From contig JBCBRD010000105.1 in assembly GCA_039819885.1 (NCBI GenBank), positions 1-10,982 of the forward strand: a stretch of DNA of 10,982 nt, read 5' to 3'. Of this stretch, positions 7,515-10,982 are shown one piece after another. The notes under the pieces are model-generated. The model was not told where the DNA came from, searched no databases, and saw nothing but the letters and a program-made list of their open reading frames with translations. The DNA is from JBCBRD01 sp039819885. Lineage in GTDB: Bacteria > Pseudomonadota > Alphaproteobacteria > Rhizobiales > Hyphomicrobiaceae. A program made the translations under genes and the position numbers. The stretch's first letter is position 1, and each line of letters begins with the position of its first letter.

Positions 7515-8780
7515 CTATTCCGCTCTGGCTGTCCGCTTCCGAAAGTAAGAGGTGATCGCCGCGGAAATTGCGTGTGCAGCCTTTGTTTGCCACGCCTTCG
7601 TTTGCATCATTATCCGATCCGTCGGGTTACTCAGGTATCCAAGTTCAATAAGCACCGATGGCGTCCGCGTTTGCTTTAAGACCTTAAACGCAGCAGACCG
7701 TTTGGCCGCACGTGAAACCGGGACAGACGCCTTGAGTTTGTTAACAAGCACCCGTGAGAAATCAGTCGCGTAGTCAGCCGTTTCGCGTTTCATCAGGTCG
7801 ATCAGGATGCTGGTCACGTCCTTTGCCGAATTCTCTACAATGGATGGAAGGCCCGCGATCAAGTCAGACTTATTTTCCTTCTCGGCCATCAAACGCGCAT
7901 GCCGGTCTGAAGCTCGTTCAGATAGCGTGTAGACAGTGGCACCTCGTATCCGGCTCGCAAATCGGCTATCGGCGAGGCTGTCCGCATGCAATGAAATGAA
8001 TAGGTCTGCATTCAAGTTGCGAGAAAAAGCCAACCGGTCATCCAGTGACAAGAACACATCGCTCTGGCGCGTTGCATGGACCACAAAAGCCCCCGAACGC
8101 CTGAGCTTTGCAACAACGGCATTACCGACCGCGAGCACAATGTTCTTCTCAAAAACGTTGTCAGATGCGACCGCACCGGGATCGACGCCTCCGTGACCGG
8201 GATCAATCACGACGACAGGTTTTTTGTTTTTTTTCTTAGGTTTGAATTCGTTTTTAGCACTCTGACTTTGCCGATCAACGGCTGAGCGTTGCGTTCGCGA
8301 AGGTCCAGTGCCTTGTCCAAATTGCTCAGGGCTAATCGGAACGAGCTTCAAGCTCAGCTCAACCTTCCCCTGAGAACCAATGTTCTGCATATCCGCCGCA
8401 TCGATCCAGACCGGCGACACCGTATCCAGAACAATGCGGGCCTTCCCAGGCGCAAAAAGCCCGTAACGAAAGGCCTTGATGAGACCAGAGCGAGCCGTAC
8501 CGGTGCCCTTGGGAAATCCAAATCGCACGTCTGGCAGATCGATGACGACACGGTAGGGATCCGAGAGGGTGAAAACCTCAACAGTCACACCCGTTGAAAG
8601 CCCCACTTTGAATTGCGTGAAGTTTCCCGAGGCCTCGACTCGTGCGGTTTCAGCCGTGACCACCTGGTTTGCGGCCTGGCCCCCCCCCGGTGCGACGGCA
8701 ATTGCAGCAAGGACCGAGACAAAGACGCCAAAAACAGCCCCCAAATCATGCGCTATATTGCATGAAAAAGTTAGACGCAC
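7515..8780 (-). CDS. amiC: N-acetylmuramoyl-L-alanine amidase, AmiC-type (AMIN + Amidase_3)
   Basis: A zinc amidase that cuts the bond between MurNAc and L-Ala in peptidoglycan, acting in the periplasm to separate daughter cells. From GTG 8780 it has 421 residues and opens with a signal-peptide-like segment (MRLTFS..., hydrophobic GAVFGVFVSVLAAIAVA to about residue 30). The frame is open further upstream to an ATG at 8852 (445 residues), but that version would carry an extra 24 residues before the signal. Neither start has a good Shine-Dalgarno. An AMIN domain (about 40-140), which targets septal peptidoglycan, is followed by a basic linker containing KPKKKNKKP. The Amidase_3 domain comes next, with zinc ligands H196 (VIDPGHGGVDPG), E211 (EKNIVLAVG) and H265 (SLHADSL), and catalytic E379 (LIELGYLSN). 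Activity in this family is usually controlled by EnvC/NlpD-type activators, and I see none here. A run of nine G lies near the end of the signal region. The gene is transcribed toward mrcA and diverges from rne. Confidence 0.94.
   Translation of the reverse strand: MRLTFSCNIAHDLGAVFGVFVSVLAAIAVAPGGGQAANQVVTAETARVEASGNFTQFKVGLSTGVTVEVFTLSDPYRVVIDLPDVRFGFPKGTGTARSGLIKAFRYGLFAPGKARIVLDTVSPVWIDAADMQNIGSQGKVELSLKLVPISPEQFGQGTGPSRTQRSAVDRQSQSAKNEFKPKKKNKKPVVVIDPGHGGVDPGAVASDNVFEKNIVLAVGNAVVAKLRRSGAFVVHATRQSDVFLSLDDRLAFSRNLNADLFISLHADSLADSRFASRIRGATVYTLSERASDRHARLMAEKENKSDLIAGLPSIVENSAKDVTSILIDLMKRETADYATDFSRVLVNKLKASVPVSRAAKRSAAFKVLKQTRTPSVLIELGYLSNPTDRIMMQTKAWQTKAAHAISAAITSYFRKRTARAE
8680..8688 (-). 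repeat. Homopolymer tract of nine G (C on the plus strand) inside amiC
   Basis: Nine identical bases encode the Gly run in APGGGQA, at the presumed signal-peptide end of the amidase. The frame is intact at this length. A one-base change would destroy the amidase frame, so the tract is both a slippage-prone site and a likely sequencing-error site. Confidence 0.8.
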
Positions 8781-8852
8781 CGTCGTCAACTCACGGCAAA
8801 TCCGCCCAATTAGCCACTGTGACAGTGCGATGCGCAAAGCCGTCCTTCCCAA

Positions 8853-9682
8853 ACCTCAACAGAATCAGCAGGCTTCGTTGTGAACCAATTGTGCCGGAAT
8901 CGGCTTAAAATTAACGAGTTGTTCGCCGTTTCACCACACATTCGTGCGGCAGTACCGAATTCGTCCAGCAGGGTGTGGCGAGCAAGTTGGGTGTTTCACC
9001 GTTCAATATCGATCGCCTCTTGCGCCCATCGCCTATCCAGTGTCTTCTGTGATGGCGGGATTATCCGACGTGCTTGGATACACGGGCGCAGTCGGGATCA
9101 CGCAGGGGTTGCAAGGAATCCCTTTGTCAACCATGTTGCAAAGGCGCAACGTGATAGCGGGACACCGGGCAACTAAAACGTCCTTTTGTATTTCCGCTAT
9201 CGTTGTTTTTGCGATCGTGACCAGAACACACCCGTGAGCGTCTGGGACCGGTTTTAATGTACCGCCCTCGTCAGGGACGGAGAAATTCAGGGCAGATGCC
9301 CAAGACGGGACACCGTGCTTCACGCGGACACCAATGCAGATTGGAACTGTCGCAACGCGGACAAAGTGCGGTTCAGACTAAGTTTTAGAATGCCCCGATT
9401 GTCTCGCGTTCCCGCGTTGAACTTTCAGGGTGTCTCAGGACGACAACACACAATGCCATTCGCACGTTCGAACCATCACCCAACGGAACCACAGAATCAG
9501 TCCTTCAAATGGACTGGAACTGCAGCTGTGTGTGCCGTGTCCGGTTTGAACGCCCGATCATCACTCATCATCAAATCACAACAATCCAGCACGGCGCGCG
9601 CCCTTAATAGGCGACCCGACTCAGTTGCCGCGATTCCAATCGCGCATGAGGGCCCCCTCGGGCGCGCCGAGGAACAAGGTCA
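8853..9682. other. Long divergent intergenic region amiC/rne, no convincing gene
   Basis: About 830 bases (900 if amiC starts at 8780) lie between the divergent starts. Open frames on both strands (such as plus 8880-9176 and minus 9323-9033) lack recognisable motifs and overlap one another on opposite strands, so I do not call them. The region must hold the promoters of both genes. I could not pick a good -35/-10 pair by eye. A small hairpin occurs at 9133-9152 (GTTGC, loop AAAGGC, GCAAC), and strong hairpins lie just before rne. A long rne leader would fit the known autoregulation of RNase E in E. coli through its 5' UTR, but this is inference here. Confidence 0.5.
9629..9672 (+). promoter_or_regulatory. 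Cluster of stem-loops at the rne start, candidate autoregulatory leader
   Basis: Three inverted repeats lie within 55 bases of the ATG. The first is CGCGATT CC AATCGCG (9629-9644). The second is GAGGG CC CCCTC (9648-9659). The third is CCTCGG, loop GCGCG, CCGAGG (9656-9672). The second and third overlap and exclude each other, and the 3' arm of the third contains the GAGG that may serve as ribosome-binding site. Regulation is inferred, not shown. Confidence 0.45.
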
Positions 9683-10982
9683 ATGTCAAATACCAATAAG
9701 ATGCTTATTGATGCCACCCACCCGGAAGAAACCCGGGTCGTGGTGCTCCGAAATGGCCGCGTAGAGGAATTCGACTACGAATCTGCGGCACGCAAACTCC
9801 TACGCGGAAATATCTATCTCGCAAAAGTAACCCGGGTCGAACCGGCCCTTCAGGCTGCCTTCGTGGACTATGGTGGCAACCGTCACGGTTTCCTCGCGTT
9901 CAACGAAATCCATCCTGATTACTACCAAATCCCAATCGCCGACCGCATCGCACTTCTCGAGGAAGAAGCAGCAATCGAGGCTGAGGAAGAGGCCGAAGCT
10001 GACGCACGCGCCGAGCGCATGGCCAAACGCCGTGGCAATGGCCGTACGCGCCGGTCTGGCCGTGGCCGAAACGGCTCCTCAAACGGCGAAGATAACAACT
10101 CAAACAACGCGACGTCCACTGACGACGATGCGTCGGAGTTTGTGGAAACAAATTCTGACGAGCGCGATGACATCGTCGAAGAGATCCATTCGTCCGTCGA
10201 CTCGGACGCTGATCAGAACAATGGCGACGATACATCAACGCTGGAATTCGAAGGCGCGGAATCCCAAGAACCAGCATCAACGACTGCCAACAAAGATATT
10301 GCTCAAACCAGCGAAGACCCGGTCGAAACCGCTCCAGATAACGCTGCGGAAGTGGAAACCCCAACGGCTGTAGCAGACGAAATCGTCGAGGATGGCGACG
10401 ATGGCGACGATACAGACGGCTCGCCGCCACGGACAATCCCACAAGCTGCGGGCAAAGATCCAACGCTATCAGCTGCGCCAGATACGCCTGACGACATCAC
10501 CATCCGAAACGTTGAAGGCGACGACCATTCGGAGGTTGCATCAGACGCCGGCCAAGCCCCGGCAAACACAGATCACGACACTCCAGGCACTCCGGACACA
10601 ACTGATCAGGGCAACGCCGACGAGCCATCAGACCACGGGGATCTCGTAGAGCAGGACGATATCGAAGTCGAAGCTGTCTCCGCAAATGACACAGAAGAGC
10701 CAGATAACGCGTCATCGGACGAAGCTGAAGCAGACGCCATAGACACGGAAGCCGACGCGCAGGAAGCACGCAAGCCTGAAGACGATGACGACGATGACAC
10801 TGACGACGATGGCGAGAATGATGCGCCGGAAGATGTAGATACGGACGAGGATGCACTCGCAGAAGTCGCCGTACGACCACGACGGACCCGCCGTAGCTAC
10901 AAAATCCAGGAAGTCATCAAACGCCGACAGGTCATCGTCGTCATCGTCTTCAGGCTTGCGTGCTTCCTGCGCGTCGGCTTCC
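9683..10982 (+). CDS. rne: Ribonuclease E (Rne/Rng family), N-terminal part; C-terminus beyond window
   Basis: RNase E is the endonuclease that starts mRNA decay and processes rRNA and tRNA precursors, usually as scaffold of the degradosome. From ATG 9683 (AAGG three bases and GAGG ten bases upstream) the frame stays open for 433 codons to the edge. Residues 6-35 (KMLIDATHPEETRVVVLRNGRVEEFDYES) and the split S1 domain, RGNIYLAKVTRVEPALQAAF (41-60) with VDYGGNRHGFLAFNEIHPDYY (61-81), are clear RNase E signatures. The S1 domain is then interrupted at about 89-402 by a low-complexity insert. The insert begins with an Glu/Ala helix and an Arg-rich patch (109-129), then is very rich in Asp, Glu, Ser and Thr. 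S1 resumes with RRSYKIQEVIKRRQ (403-416). Residues from about 417 onward (VIVVIVFRLACFLRVGF) do not match the expected VLLVQVVKEERGNKG-type continuation. They come from an inverted copy of bases 10747-10798 and are probably an artefact. The catalytic DNase-I-like domain is not in the window. Confidence 0.93.
   Translation, partial: MSNTNKMLIDATHPEETRVVVLRNGRVEEFDYESAARKLLRGNIYLAKVTRVEPALQAAFVDYGGNRHGFLAFNEIHPDYYQIPIADRIALLEEEAAIEAEEEAEADARAERMAKRRGNGRTRRSGRGRNGSSNGEDNNSNNATSTDDDASEFVETNSDERDDIVEEIHSSVDSDADQNNGDDTSTLEFEGAESQEPASTTANKDIAQTSEDPVETAPDNAAEVETPTAVADEIVEDGDDGDDTDGSPPRTIPQAAGKDPTLSAAPDTPDDITIRNVEGDDHSEVASDAGQAPANTDHDTPGTPDTTDQGNADEPSDHGDLVEQDDIEVEAVSANDTEEPDNASSDEAEADAIDTEADAQEARKPEDDDDDDTDDDGENDAPEDVDTDEDALAEVAVRPRRTRRSYKIQEVIKRRQVIVVIVFRLACFLRVGF
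10747..10798 (+). repeat. Left arm of a perfect 52-base inverted repeat, inside the rne acidic insert
   Basis: This arm encodes the in-frame acidic stretch EADAQEARKPEDDDDD and is the natural copy. Its reverse complement is identical to the last 52 bases of the window. Confidence 0.95.
10931..10982 (-). repeat. Right arm of the 52-base inverted repeat, running into the window end; likely chimeric join
   Basis: Every base from 10931 to 10982 pairs with 10798 down to 10747, and the match stops exactly at 10930/10799. The arm begins just after codon Q416 (CAG) of rne, where the RNase E family sequence should continue. The arms are 132 bases apart and the second ends with the window. This is the pattern of a fold-back chimera or misassembled contig end. 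I read it as artefact, with a real inversion as the less likely alternative. Confidence 0.85.

Noticed and set aside
9033..9323. 96-codon open frame on the minus strand in the amiC/rne gap
   Set aside because: No ribosome-binding site or recognisable motif, and it overlaps other open frames of equal quality; too weak to call a gene.
10781..10812. GAC/GAT trinucleotide-like repeats as a possible microsatellite
   Set aside because: They are simply the Asp-rich codons of the RNase E insert, too short and irregular to be a separate repeat feature.
9900..10880. Long antisense open frames opposite the rne insert (187 and 127 codons)
   Set aside because: GAC/GAT/GAA-rich sense codons leave few stops on the opposite strand; the translations are Arg/Leu/His- or Ser-rich low-complexity sequence.
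10931..10982. Inverted repeat read as the end of a transposon or a recombination site
   Set aside because: There is no transposase, target duplication or second element; the exact copy of coding sequence ending at the window edge fits a chimera better.

Overview
The window looks like an alphaproteobacterial core-genome segment. The evidence is the divergent order rne / amiC–mrcA–prfB, which is common in Rhizobiales-like genomes, and protein sequences of alphaproteobacterial type: an RF2 starting MRAE..., and an RNase E whose S1 domain is split by a long acidic insert. Base composition is moderately GC-rich. I see no mobile element, CRISPR array, rRNA or tRNA gene.

Layout. (1) Positions 1-2618, minus strand: three SAM-dependent methyltransferase genes in one probable operon. 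Transcription runs from an RlmI/RlmK-type RNA methyltransferase (2618→1674) into a SpoU/TrmH-type 2'-O-ribose RNA methyltransferase, overlapping it as GTGA (1677→841). After 36 bases comes a protein arginine methyltransferase-like gene (804→beyond the left edge). (2) Positions 2701-3198, plus strand: an unrecognised small protein with two N-terminal membrane segments, divergent from the methyltransferases and convergent with prfB. (3) Positions 3232-8780 (or 8852), minus strand: amiC (septal murein amidase), mrcA (bifunctional penicillin-binding protein 1A) and prfB (peptide release factor 2). The prfB gene is read through a classic +1 programmed frameshift at CTT TGA C, so the first 23 codons lie in a different frame from the rest. 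(4) Positions 9683 to the right edge, plus strand: the start of rne, with about 830 bases upstream that hold no convincing gene but carry strong stem-loops next to the start codon.

Functionally the segment combines cell-wall growth and division (PBP1A, AmiC), translation termination (RF2), RNA decay (RNase E) and modification of RNA and protein (three methyltransferases). None of this is a new defence or mobile system. The points most worth a second look are the PRMT-like gene inside an RNA-methyltransferase operon, the roughly 310-residue acidic insert in RNase E, the frameshift site with competing hairpins, and the last 52 bases. Those last bases are an exact inverted copy of positions 10747-10798 and most likely mark an assembly or amplification chimera, so the final residues of RNase E should not be trusted.
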